A DNA stretch of 64,000 nt from Jannaschia pohangensis (GTDB lineage: Bacteria; Pseudomonadota; Alphaproteobacteria; Rhodobacterales; Rhodobacteraceae), in NCBI RefSeq assembly GCF_900113875.1, contig NZ_FORA01000002.1, forward strand, positions 248,001-312,000, in the 5' to 3' direction. Made by a program: the position numbers and the translations under genes. Positions 7,295-15,514 of the stretch are shown here, piece after piece (positions within the stretch are counted from its first letter, which is position 1; the number at the start of each line of letters is the position of its first letter). The notes beneath the pieces were generated by a model. It made no database searches and was not told the origin of the DNA. It worked only from the letters and a program-made list of their open reading frames with translations.

Positions 7295-7782
7295 AAGACT
7301 TGCCTTTTTCGTATCCTGTTCATAATCAACGGGAGAGATATTTCATTGAACCGCTGCGAGGACGGAATCGATATAGTGGTAGAAGTCGTATTCGATGTCT
7401 GCGGAAAACCATTCAATGACATCCAGTACGCCTTTTGCTTAATCAAAAGGCTCTCGTCACCACAGACAATCCACTCCTCGGAACACCTTTCTAATCCGCA
7501 CAGAACTAGTATTCTGGGGACTATAGTATTTCCAATCAAGAGATCATAATTTCTCTGTTTTAATGGATATTTAATCACTCCATCGTCGTCAGCTGGCAAG
7601 TTTACAGTTCCTTTCAGCTGAATATCGAGAGTTGGAAGCATATCCCCTCCGTCACGGAGCTGAATATCAACCCCATCAACGTCGAAGTCTTGCTCGGAAG
7701 CAACGTATCCCAGCCGTGCAGCCAGCGCCTTTACATAAGCTTTCGTCACAGCTTCTTCGCGAAGTGTAGGTGTCAAGAGCAT
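7291..7782 (-). CDS. DUF4365-like, PD-(D/E)XK nuclease-fold protein
   Basis: 163 residues. The N-terminal half resembles DUF4365: a helix, then DVDGVDIQLRDG, then LDIQLKGT, the D...(D/E)-X-K type layout of restriction-endonuclease-fold proteins. DUF4365 is related to the DUF4297/Cap4 nuclease domains of antiviral systems. The ATG at 7782 is preferred over an in-frame TTG at 7791; no good Shine-Dalgarno is seen for either. It is the first gene of an AT-richer two-gene insert between arfB and pncB. Nuclease activity is inferred from the motif alone. Confidence 0.65.
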   Translation of the reverse strand: MLLTPTLREEAVTKAYVKALAARLGYVASEQDFDVDGVDIQLRDGGDMLPTLDIQLKGTVNLPADDDGVIKYPLKQRNYDLLIGNTIVPRILVLCGLERCSEEWIVCGDESLLIKQKAYWMSLNGFPQTSNTTSTTISIPSSQRFNEISLPLIMNRIRKRQVL

Positions 7783-7834
7783 GAGTAGCAATCTGCGTTA
7801 CTTTGAGGCAAAAATATGGCGGCATTCCGCGTAG

Positions 7835-9127
7835 TCAAACCACAACCTCCATAGCCTTCTGCCGCCCCACCCCAAACACCCGCTTGTAGCGCTCGATCTC
7901 GGCGGCAGGCCCCATGGCCTTCTTGGGGTTGTCCGACAGTTTGACCGTGGCGCGGCCGTCCGCCTCGACCGCCTTGCAGACCAGAGAGAACGGGGCCAGG
8001 GCGTCATCCGCGACCAGACCGCGGAAATCATTGGTCAGCAACGTCCCCCACCCAAACGACACCCGGACGCGGCCCGAGAACTGGGCGTGGAGGGCGCAGA
8101 TCTTGTCGACGTCCAGCCCGTCCGAGAAGATGATCAGCTTGTCGCGCGGGTCCTCCCCCCGTGACTGCCACCAGCGGATCGCGGTTTCGGCCCCCGTCGC
8201 GGGGTCGCCCGAATCGATGCGGATGCCCGTCCAGCCCGCCAGCCAGTCGGGCGCGTTGTCGAGAAACCCCTGGGTCCCGTAGGTGTCGGGCAGGATGATG
8301 CGCAGGTTGCCCGAATGCTCCTCGTGCCAGTCGGCCAGCACGTCATAGGGGGCGCGGGCCAGAGCCGCGTCATCGGGGGCGAGGGCGGCATAGACCATGG
8401 GGAGTTCGTGGGCGTTGGTGCCGATGGCCTCCACATCCCGGTTCTTGGCGATGAGGCAATTGGAGGTGCCGGTGAAGTTGTCGCCCAGCCCCTCCTGCAT
8501 CGCCTGGACGCACCAGTCCTGCCACAGGAAGCCGTGGCGGCGGCGGGTGCCGAAGTCGGCGAGGCGCAGGTTTTCGAGCGGGCGCAGGCGTTCCACCTTT
8601 TCCCAGACGCGGGTCATGGCGCGGGCGTAGAGGACCTGCAGCTCGAACCGGCCCATGGTGGCGAGGACAGCGCGGGAGCGCAGTTCCATCAGGATCGCGA
8701 GGGCGGGGATTTCCCAGAGCATCACCTCGGGCCAGGTGCCCGCGAAGGTCAGTTCGTACTGGTCGCCCACCCGTTGCAGGTCGTAGGGCGGCAGGCGGAG
8801 CTGTTCGAACCACTCCATGAAGGCGGGCGTGAACATCTGGCGTTTGCCGTAGAAGGTGTTGCCCCTGAGCCAGGTGGATTCGCCCCGGGTGAGCGAAAGC
8901 GTGCGCACGTGGTCGAGTTGTTCGCGCAGTTCGGATTCGTCGATGAGGTGCGCGAGGGGGATATGGGTGGAGCGGTTGATAAGCGAGAAGGTCACCTGCG
9001 TGGTGGGGTGGTTGCGGAACACCGACTGGCACATGAGCAGTTTGTAGAAGTCGGTGTCGATCAGGGACCGGACGATCGGGTCGATCTTCCATTTGTGGTT
9101 CCAGACGCGGGTGGCGATGTCGTGCAT
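7835..9127 (-). CDS. pncB: Nicotinate phosphoribosyltransferase
   Basis: Makes nicotinate mononucleotide from nicotinate and PRPP in the Preiss-Handler route to NAD, with ATP hydrolysis. At 430 residues it has the usual length, with the family start (SLIDTDFYKLLMCQ) and conserved catalytic-region sequences such as GTSNCLIAKN and RIDSGDPATG. The phosphoribosyl-binding region near the C terminus (SFGWGTLLTND) is also present. It is a single gene; pncA, whose product supplies nicotinate, lies 4.6 kb downstream on the same strand. Confidence 0.93.
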   Translation of the reverse strand: MHDIATRVWNHKWKIDPIVRSLIDTDFYKLLMCQSVFRNHPTTQVTFSLINRSTHIPLAHLIDESELREQLDHVRTLSLTRGESTWLRGNTFYGKRQMFTPAFMEWFEQLRLPPYDLQRVGDQYELTFAGTWPEVMLWEIPALAILMELRSRAVLATMGRFELQVLYARAMTRVWEKVERLRPLENLRLADFGTRRRHGFLWQDWCVQAMQEGLGDNFTGTSNCLIAKNRDVEAIGTNAHELPMVYAALAPDDAALARAPYDVLADWHEEHSGNLRIILPDTYGTQGFLDNAPDWLAGWTGIRIDSGDPATGAETAIRWWQSRGEDPRDKLIIFSDGLDVDKICALHAQFSGRVRVSFGWGTLLTNDFRGLVADDALAPFSLVCKAVEADGRATVKLSDNPKKAMGPAAEIERYKRVFGVGRQKAMEVVV

Positions 9128-9277
9128 GGGTCGGTCCTCCGGGGGGTACTAGAGCAAACGGCGGCGCGGCGCGGAAGGGGTGATTGCCCCGGGGGGCCGG
9201 GAATTGCCCCGTTGTGGTCATTGTCGGGCCATGGAGCGGCGGAAGGGTGACGGGCAGGAAACAGCAAGAGGCCCGAG

Positions 9278-10000
9278 ATGCCGCAGCCAAGTTATCATGT
9301 GGACGTGCATTACCTGATGCCGCGCGAGATGTTCGAGGACGAGGAGCGGGCCGCAGCACTGCGCGCCGCCGGGATCGAGGCCGAGAGCGTGGCGAACACC
9401 GTGCTGCTGTTTCGCGATCCGGCGGCGGTAGAGGCGTTGCGGCAGGCCCCGACCTGGCTGCGCGAGGCGATGGAGGCGGCGGGGTTCGGATTTGTCGAAT
9501 CCGGCGGGACGGCCCCGATCGAGCGGTTCGACCTGCTGGAAGACCGCCACAGGATGCGCAAGTTCAAGACCCTGCTGGAGACGTTGAAGGCCCATGAGAA
9601 CGGATGGGACCGGTTCCGGGGCGGGTTCGACACGCGTCTGCTCTGGGCGCATGAATCGCGGATGCAGGCGCTGGCGGCGGCCAAGCAGGGCGATACGAGG
9701 TGGCAGGAGGTCATGAACGTCTGCCTCGACGCCGCGGCGCAGCTGGAGCACAAGGCCGGTGAGCCGTCACCCGACTGGCCCACGGAGACCCATGTTCGCG
9801 CGGCGCAGGCCGCAGATGACGCGGTACGTACCGGGGATGCAAAGCGGCGCAAGGCGGCGACGCGTTCGAGCCGGACATCGGGCGGAGGTCTGCGCTGGCT
9901 GCGCAAGGCGGCCCTTGTCGTGATCATCCTGGGCTTGCCCTTCTATGGCCCGTTCCTGACGAACCCGGGGATGATGGTCAGCTTGATGTCCGGCAACTGA
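9278..10000 (+). CDS. Hypothetical protein with C-terminal membrane anchor
   Basis: 240 residues, not recognised. The N-terminal 160 residues look globular and charged (HVDVHYLMPREMF, with many Arg and Glu). They are followed by a basic, Ala/Ser-rich linker and one hydrophobic segment near residues 210-230 (ALVVIILGLPFYGPFL). This is the layout of a tail-anchored cytoplasmic domain. The ATG follows AAGAGG. It is divergent from pncB and convergent with the YkgJ gene. Confidence 0.7.
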   Translation: MPQPSYHVDVHYLMPREMFEDEERAAALRAAGIEAESVANTVLLFRDPAAVEALRQAPTWLREAMEAAGFGFVESGGTAPIERFDLLEDRHRMRKFKTLLETLKAHENGWDRFRGGFDTRLLWAHESRMQALAAAKQGDTRWQEVMNVCLDAAAQLEHKAGEPSPDWPTETHVRAAQAADDAVRTGDAKRRKAATRSSRTSGGGLRWLRKAALVVIILGLPFYGPFLTNPGMMVSLMSGN

Positions 10001-10070
10001 CCGGCGGCGGGCGGCGGAACCGTCACATCGAACGACACATGCCGCTCCGCATCGGATCGACGGCTGACCG

Positions 10071-10832
10071 CTATCGCGCCGACCCCAGACCGCGCGACAG
10101 GCGGCGGCGTTCGGCATCGAGAGAGGTCGGCGCATGGCGGCTGGCCCGCAAGGCGGCATCGATATCCTGTCCGTCGAGGGCGGCGGCGGCCAGGGTGGCC
10201 AGCCCGTGGGTCGGCGCGAGGGTGATGCCCTTGAGGGCGGCGCGGGCGAGGGATTGGGCGGTGATGTGGATGATCTGCGCCGGGAGGGTGCCGGTGCCGG
10301 GCCTGGCGTCGCCCTCGGCAATGGCCTCGCAGGCGGTGACGTCACGGCTCACGTAGGTGCGGCAGATCATCGGGCGCGCATCATAGGCGCGGCAGAGGCG
10401 GGTTTCGGGGTCAAGCGACGGACAGCCCTGCGGGTGCCAGTCGCGGCCATCCGGTTGGCCCCGGAGCGGAGTGAGGGCGGCATGGAGGGCGCGGGCCTCG
10501 GACGCGGTGATGGTGCCGCCGTCGTCCCCCGGAAGGATGCAGCAGAAGGCGCAGCCCGCCGCGCAGTCCAGCCCCTCGGGCGCGGCGCTGCGGTCGATGA
10601 GGGCCTGGGCTATGGTGCGTGCGGCCTCTCCGTCGGACAGGGCGCGGACAGTGGCGGCGAAGGTGCCCCGTTGCGCGCCCAGCCAGGCTAGGAGCAGGCT
10701 TCGCGCCTGTTCGGTGACCTGGGGTGCAGCCCCCGGAAGACGTGCCGTCGCAATCGCCTCGCGCAGGGCGGGCAGGTCGGTGGCCGGGCCCTTGCGGGCG
10801 GCGCGGCGGGCGGTGCGGGGGGATCGGGCCAT
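10071..10832 (-). CDS. YkgJ-family cysteine-cluster protein
   Basis: 253 residues with the eight-cysteine pattern of the YkgJ (putative zinc/iron-chelating) domain: CAAGCAFCC near the middle, then CPSLDPETRLC and ARPMICRTYVS. Members bind a metal or iron-sulfur cluster; their reaction is unknown. The N terminus is helical and basic. It is a single gene, convergent with the hypothetical at 9278. Confidence 0.8.
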   Translation of the reverse strand: MARSPRTARRAARKGPATDLPALREAIATARLPGAAPQVTEQARSLLLAWLGAQRGTFAATVRALSDGEAARTIAQALIDRSAAPEGLDCAAGCAFCCILPGDDGGTITASEARALHAALTPLRGQPDGRDWHPQGCPSLDPETRLCRAYDARPMICRTYVSRDVTACEAIAEGDARPGTGTLPAQIIHITAQSLARAALKGITLAPTHGLATLAAAALDGQDIDAALRASRHAPTSLDAERRRLSRGLGSAR

Positions 10833-10911
10833 GGGGCCTCCGGGCGCGGGTCAGGTCAGATGCGCTTAGACCAAAGCCATGGGGGCGGCGAAAGGGGGTT
10901 CGGCGCCGCAG

Positions 10912-11760
10912 TCAGCGCGATGGTCGCAGGGGCATCACGAGTTCGCGTTGACCGATCTGGGGGATCGCGCCCAAAGCATGCAGGAAAGCCGCGAAACCCG
11001 CATCGTCGGCCTGAACGTTGAACACCCGGAGGGGTGTCGCGCCAAAGGTGGCCTGAGCGGCGGAGATCAGGGAGCGGCCCAAGCCCCGTCGGCGACGGTC
11101 CGCACGGACCGCGATCTGGGCAACGGTGCCGGTGGCGGTGATGGCCGCAAGATAGCCCGTCGGCCCGCTGGCATCGCGCAGGAGCAGGCAGGTCAGACGG
11201 TCCGGGATTGCGGCGAGGGAGCGGTCGCTGTTCTGCCACGTCGGACCCCAGGACCGCAGGCGCGGAGCGGCGTCGACGATGGCGTCCCAAGGGACGGTGA
11301 CGATGTCGGCAGAGGCCCGCTGCGTCGCCGTGGGGGCCGGGATGGTCGCGCAATCGAGCCACCGGGCCACCGTCATGCCAAGCCCGAAATAGAGGCCCGC
11401 CGCGATGTCGTTGCCGTCCATCACCTCGGTCTGGAAGGAACGGACGCCGCGCCTGCGCAACTCGGCAAGGCAGGCCTCGGCCAATTGCCGGGCCAGGCCC
11501 CGCGACCGAAAGACGGGGCGCGTTCCGCTGGCGATGAGATAGGCGCGGTCGTCGCGATGCGAGACAAGCCAGATCGCGGCGATCGACCCCTCGACGACGG
11601 CCACGAAGGACGCCGCGCGGTCCAGCCCGCGTTGCCGCATCATGGTGGCGAACGCATCCTCGGTCAGCTGCATCGGCACGGCGTAGTCGGAAAAGGCGTC
11701 GTTCATCGCTGCGCAAAGGTCCGCATCCGCGATGTCCTGGGCGGTTCGGATGTCGATCAT
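10912..11760 (-). CDS. GNAT acetyltransferase with two tandem domains
   Basis: 282 residues. The first GNAT domain spans about 1-140 and contains the acetyl-CoA loop region RPVFRSRGLARQLAE. The second spans about 190-282 with RADRRRRGLGRSLI, the R/Q-x-x-G-x-G/A pyrophosphate loop. The ATG at 11760 (MIDIRTAQD) gives the natural N terminus; the longer frame upstream crosses the BCCT terminator. The substrate is unknown. It lies downstream of the BCCT gene but is separated from it by an intrinsic terminator. Confidence 0.8.
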   Translation of the reverse strand: MIDIRTAQDIADADLCAAMNDAFSDYAVPMQLTEDAFATMMRQRGLDRAASFVAVVEGSIAAIWLVSHRDDRAYLIASGTRPVFRSRGLARQLAEACLAELRRRGVRSFQTEVMDGNDIAAGLYFGLGMTVARWLDCATIPAPTATQRASADIVTVPWDAIVDAAPRLRSWGPTWQNSDRSLAAIPDRLTCLLLRDASGPTGYLAAITATGTVAQIAVRADRRRRGLGRSLISAAQATFGATPLRVFNVQADDAGFAAFLHALGAIPQIGQRELVMPLRPSR

Positions 11761-11779
11761 CGGCTTCTCCGGTTCAAAC

Positions 11780-11805
11780 GGAAAAGGGCGCCCCGAAAGG
11801 CGCCC
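11780..11805 (-). terminator. Intrinsic terminator after the BCCT gene
   Basis: Stem GGGCGCC/GGCGCCC (11786-11792 and 11799-11805) with a 6-base loop; on the minus strand it is followed by TTTTCCGTTT. It lies between the BCCT stop and the GNAT start. Confidence 0.8.
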
Positions 11806-11827
11806 CCCTCGATCTAGTGCAGTCGGG

Positions 11828-13537
11828 TCACTCAGCCGGGATGCCCGCGCCCAGGACCGGAGCGCTCGCGCCCTCGATCTTGTCGTGGGTGGTGGCGACG
11901 CCCGCGCGCTGGCGGCGGCCATCGTTCCAGATCGCCTTGAGCAGCGAGATGCACATCAGCACCATGACCGCCGAGAAGGGCAACGCGCCGATGACCATGG
12001 CCGTTTGGATCGCCGAGGTTCCGCCCGACACGAGCAATCCCGCCACGACGACGCCCAGAGCCACACCCCAGAACAGGATGTGCGGACGCGCCTTGGGCCC
12101 TTCGTCGCCGGCCGCGTTGATCGTGTTCACGATCAGAACGGCCGAGTCCGCCGACGTCACGAGGAACGTCATCAGCAGGACCACGATCAGGAGCGACATG
12201 CCCCAGGACAGGATTTCCGAGATCGGCTGCAACATCAGCGTCGTCATCGCGAAGATCTTGTCCCCGTCGGGCGCCCCGAAGATCGACCCGTTGGCCGTGC
12301 CGTTCAGTTCGAGGTCGATGGCGGTGCCACCGGCCCAGGCGAACCAGACAAAGCACATCAGCGCGGGCACGATCATCGCCCCCAGAACGAATTCCCGGAT
12401 CGTGCGACCCCGGGAGATGCGCGCCAGGAACAGGCCCACGAAGGGGGCGAAGGCAATCCACCAGGCCCAGTAGAAGACCGTCCAGCTGCCCTGCCATCCG
12501 GCGAGTTGTGCCGCGACGGACCCCTCGACCCCGTCATTGCCCCAGACCGTGACCAGCATGGCGGGTGTTGCGACAAGGTAGTCGAACAGGCCGACCGTCA
12601 TCGCCTGGAAGCCGAAGAACGTGGCCCCGAAGAGGATGAAGAAGGTCAGAAGGATGATCGAAAGACCCATGTTGATGTTGGAGAGCCACTTGATGCCCTT
12701 GCCCACGCCCGAGAGCGCCGACAGGGTCGAAGCCCCCATGATCACCAGCAGGGCGGTGATGATGCCGAAGGTGGTCACCGCGCCCTCGGCGTCGGTCAGA
12801 CCGCCGATCCCGATGCGGGTCAGGCCCGCCGCGAACTGCGCCACGCCGAAACCCAGGGTCTGGGCGACGCCCAGAATGGTGGCGATGACGGCGACGATGT
12901 CGATGATGTGACCCAGCACACCCGACAGGTGCCGACCGAACAAGGGCGTCAGGGCCGACCGGATCGTCAACGGCAGGCCGCGACGATAGGTGAAGAACGC
13001 AAGGCACAGGCCCGCGACCGCGTAGCAGGCCCAGGCCGCAAGACCCCAATGCAGATAGGACCATTTGTAGGCGTTCATGACGTTGTCGGCGCCGCTTGCC
13101 GTGGCCAGCCCCTTGATGACATCAGGGTTGTTCTGGAAGTGATAGACGGGTTCCGCCACGGACCAGGTCAGCATGCCGACCCCGATGCCCGCGCCGAACA
13201 TCATGGAGAACCACGAGAAGTTGCCGAACTCGGGCTTTTCGCCCTCGAGACCCAGGTTCATCCGACCCCCCGTCGGCCAGATCGCGAGACCCAGGCAGAC
13301 CGCGACGAAGAACGCCACGACCCAGACGTACCAGGCGGCGAAGTTCTGCAGGATGAAGCTGTTCATTCCGTTGAGGACCGCTCCGGACTGGATGGGCCAG
13401 AAAATGGCCCAGACGCACAGCGAGCTGATGATGATCTTGCCCGGAACCGCGACGCTGGTCGCGAAGCCGTTGTAGAAGCCGCCCTCGCTTGTCTTGATGG
13501 ACAGCTGAGTCAACGGTGGGTCGATATCTTTGGACAT
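11828..13537 (-). CDS. BCCT-family betaine/choline/carnitine transporter
   Basis: Sodium- or proton-coupled uptake of quaternary ammonium compounds such as glycine betaine, choline or DMSP for osmoprotection or as nutrient. 569 residues with 12 hydrophobic segments. The BCCT signature WTVFYWAWWIAF and the aromatic substrate-site motif WSVAEPVYHF are present. The ATG at 13537 is chosen because GAGGAGG stands 7 bases upstream; a longer reading from 13552 lacks one. Upstream lies a 24-bp near-perfect palindrome that may be the operator, and downstream an intrinsic terminator. The exact substrate cannot be decided. Confidence 0.9.
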   Translation of the reverse strand: MSKDIDPPLTQLSIKTSEGGFYNGFATSVAVPGKIIISSLCVWAIFWPIQSGAVLNGMNSFILQNFAAWYVWVVAFFVAVCLGLAIWPTGGRMNLGLEGEKPEFGNFSWFSMMFGAGIGVGMLTWSVAEPVYHFQNNPDVIKGLATASGADNVMNAYKWSYLHWGLAAWACYAVAGLCLAFFTYRRGLPLTIRSALTPLFGRHLSGVLGHIIDIVAVIATILGVAQTLGFGVAQFAAGLTRIGIGGLTDAEGAVTTFGIITALLVIMGASTLSALSGVGKGIKWLSNINMGLSIILLTFFILFGATFFGFQAMTVGLFDYLVATPAMLVTVWGNDGVEGSVAAQLAGWQGSWTVFYWAWWIAFAPFVGLFLARISRGRTIREFVLGAMIVPALMCFVWFAWAGGTAIDLELNGTANGSIFGAPDGDKIFAMTTLMLQPISEILSWGMSLLIVVLLMTFLVTSADSAVLIVNTINAAGDEGPKARPHILFWGVALGVVVAGLLVSGGTSAIQTAMVIGALPFSAVMVLMCISLLKAIWNDGRRQRAGVATTHDKIEGASAPVLGAGIPAE

Positions 13538-13618
13538 TTGGTGCCTCCTCACTCAATTCCCGGCGTCAGCCTGCGCGCAATTCGCTTCAACACGAAACAA
13601 AAAAAGCAGTTTTCCGGG

Positions 13619-13642
13619 AATAGGGCCGAATTCGACCCTATT
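13619..13642. promoter_or_regulatory. 24-bp palindrome upstream of the BCCT gene
   Basis: AATAGGG and CCCTATT (13619-13625, 13636-13642) flank the perfect core CGAATTCG (13627-13634); only the C/A pair at 13626/13635 breaks the symmetry. It starts 82 bases before the BCCT start in an A/T-rich stretch, a good place for a repressor or activator of osmolyte uptake. Confidence 0.5.
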
Positions 13643-13738
13643 TATGCCGAAATCGGCTTGGACGACTGATCCGTCGCGCGCCGGGAACGGGACTCTGGAG
13701 GGGTTCGGCGCGCCTGCCTGACATGGGCGAGGGCGGGA

Positions 13739-14335
13739 TCAAGCCAGAATCACACCCGCTTCGGTCATGCCCCGGCGCGCCTGTGCCAGGCTGTCGTTCA
13801 GGTCGATGGCCCGGCAAAGCTCGGTCAGGACGGTGACGGAAAAGCCCGCGTCGGCGGCGTCGACGGCGGAATAGTTGACGCAGAAATCCTCGGCCAGGCC
13901 GACGAAGGTCAGATCGGTCACGTCGAGGGTGCGCAGAAGACCGGCCAGACCCGTGGGCGTCTTGCGATCGTTCTCGAAGAACGCGGAATAGCTGTCGACG
14001 GCGGGGTTCATGCCCTTGCGGATCACGGCGCGGGCGCGGTCCGTGTCCAGTTCGGGATGGAAGTCGGCGTCGGGCGTGCCCTGAATGCAGTGATCGGGCC
14101 AGAGAACCTGCGGACCATAGGGCATCTCGACCATCTCATACGGGGACTTGTCCGGATGGGACGAGGCGAAGGACGAATGGCCCGCCGGGTGCCAGTCCTG
14201 CGTCAGGATCACATGGTCAAACGTCGGCATCAGCGCGTTGATCCCGCCCACGATCTGATCGCCGCCGGGCACGGCCAGGTTGCCGCCGGGGCAAAAGCCG
14301 TTCTGCACATCGATGACAATCAGGGCGCGGGTCAT
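13739..14335 (-). CDS. pncA: Nicotinamidase
   Basis: Deamidates nicotinamide to nicotinate, the substrate of PncB. 198 residues of the isochorismatase-like fold. The catalytic triad is visible: Asp in IVIDVQNGF near the N terminus, Lys in VIRKGMN and Cys in EDFCVNYSA. The metal-binding D-x-H motif is in TQDWHPAGH. The start ATG at 14335 removes a non-conserved upstream extension. It is divergent from trhO. Confidence 0.92.
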   Translation of the reverse strand: MTRALIVIDVQNGFCPGGNLAVPGGDQIVGGINALMPTFDHVILTQDWHPAGHSSFASSHPDKSPYEMVEMPYGPQVLWPDHCIQGTPDADFHPELDTDRARAVIRKGMNPAVDSYSAFFENDRKTPTGLAGLLRTLDVTDLTFVGLAEDFCVNYSAVDAADAGFSVTVLTELCRAIDLNDSLAQARRGMTEAGVILA

Positions 14336-14408
14336 GTCGGTCTCCGGTCTGGGATGGCGCGAGGGTAGCGCTTGAGGCGCGGGGCGCAACGGCTTATCCC
14401 GCGCGACC

Positions 14409-15311
14409 ATGTACCGGATCGCAGCGCTCTACCGTTTCACGCCCTTTGCCGACCCCGCCGCCCTGCGGGGGCCGCTGCTGGAGGTTTGCGAGGCGAACCG
14501 GGTGACGGGCACGCTTCTGCTGGCGCGCGAGGGGATCAACGGGACCATCGCCGCCCGGCCCGAGGGGCTGGAGGTGGCGCTGGCCCATATCCGCGCCCTG
14601 CCCGGTTGCCCAGACCTCGCCCCGAAATTCGCGAATGCGACCGAGGCGCCCTTCGGCCGGATGAAAGTGCGGCTCAAACGGGAAATCGTGACCATGGGCC
14701 AGCCGGAGGTCGATCCGTTGGCGGGGGTCGGGCACTACGTGACGCCGCAGGACTGGAACGCTGTGGTGCGCGACCCCGGAACCGTCGTGATCGACACGCG
14801 CAATGCCTATGAGGTCGCCATCGGCACCTTTCAGGGTGCGGTCGATCCGGGAACCGAGGCCTTCGGCGAATTCCCTGCCTGGTGGCAGGCCAATCGCGAG
14901 CGTCTGCGCGGCAAGCGGATCGCCATGTTCTGCACCGGCGGCATCCGCTGCGAGAAATCGACGGCCTACCTGCGTGGCGAGGGGGTGGAGGATGTGGTCC
15001 ATCTGAAGGGCGGCATCCTGAATTACCTGGAACAGGTCCCCGAGGAAGACAGCCTCTGGCAGGGCGGATGTTTTGTCTTCGACGACCGCGTGAGCGTGGG
15101 CCACGGTCTTGCGGAAACCGGGCACGTCCTGTGTCACGCCTGTCGTCGCCCCCTGTCGCCGCAGGATTGCGACCGCCCCGAATATGAAGCGGGCGTTCAG
15201 TGCCACCAATGTGTGGAGCAGTTCGACCACGCCGATCGCGCCCGGTTCCGCGAGCGCGTGAAACAGATCGCCCTGGCCAGATCACGCGGCGCGCGTCACC
15301 TGGGCAGCTAG
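14409..15311 (+). CDS. trhO: tRNA uridine(34) hydroxylase TrhO (YceA, rhodanese-like)
   Basis: Oxygen-dependent hydroxylation of U34 to 5-hydroxyuridine, the first step toward cmo5U/mo5U. 300 residues. The N-terminal UPF0176 domain has the LLLAREGINGTIA motif. The rhodanese domain carries the active cysteine in FCTGGIRCEKS. The C-terminal region has further cysteines (CHACRRPLS, CHQCVEQ). ATG start at 14409, 73 bases from the divergent pncA start. Confidence 0.92.
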   Translation: MYRIAALYRFTPFADPAALRGPLLEVCEANRVTGTLLLAREGINGTIAARPEGLEVALAHIRALPGCPDLAPKFANATEAPFGRMKVRLKREIVTMGQPEVDPLAGVGHYVTPQDWNAVVRDPGTVVIDTRNAYEVAIGTFQGAVDPGTEAFGEFPAWWQANRERLRGKRIAMFCTGGIRCEKSTAYLRGEGVEDVVHLKGGILNYLEQVPEEDSLWQGGCFVFDDRVSVGHGLAETGHVLCHACRRPLSPQDCDRPEYEAGVQCHQCVEQFDHADRARFRERVKQIALARSRGARHLGS

Positions 15312-15323
15312 GGCAGGACCGGA

Positions 15324-15434
15324 CTACAGGTCGAGTTCTTCGCTTCGATCCAGCTGCGTCCAGCGACGTGTGAGAAGCCGGACAAGCACGACGGCCCCGA
15401 AGACCGCGACGGCAAGCATAAAGAAGTCGGTCAT
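15324..15434 (-). CDS. 36-residue membrane peptide (not predicted by length)
   Basis: Small ORF: ATG at 15434 with GGGAGGA 6 bases upstream, 36 codons, TAG at 15324. The peptide begins MTDFFMLAVAVFGAVVLV, one hydrophobic helix, followed by a basic stretch (RLLTRRW) and an acidic tail (RSEELDL). This single-span layout with a good ribosome site is typical of small regulatory or accessory membrane proteins. It is convergent with trhO. No family recognised. Confidence 0.5.
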   Translation of the reverse strand: MTDFFMLAVAVFGAVVLVRLLTRRWTQLDRSEELDL

Positions 15435-15514
15435 CCGTTCCTCCCACAAACGAAAGCCATGGATCGAGATTACCATGGGTTGTCGAGTTCACCAACACTG
15501 TGTTCAGTCAGGCC

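Noticed and set aside
11732..13669. A 645-codon plus-strand ORF over the BCCT gene
   Set aside because: It is antisense to a well-conserved 12-helix transporter; its composition (Arg, Gly, Asp, His-rich) is typical of a shadow frame in high-GC DNA.
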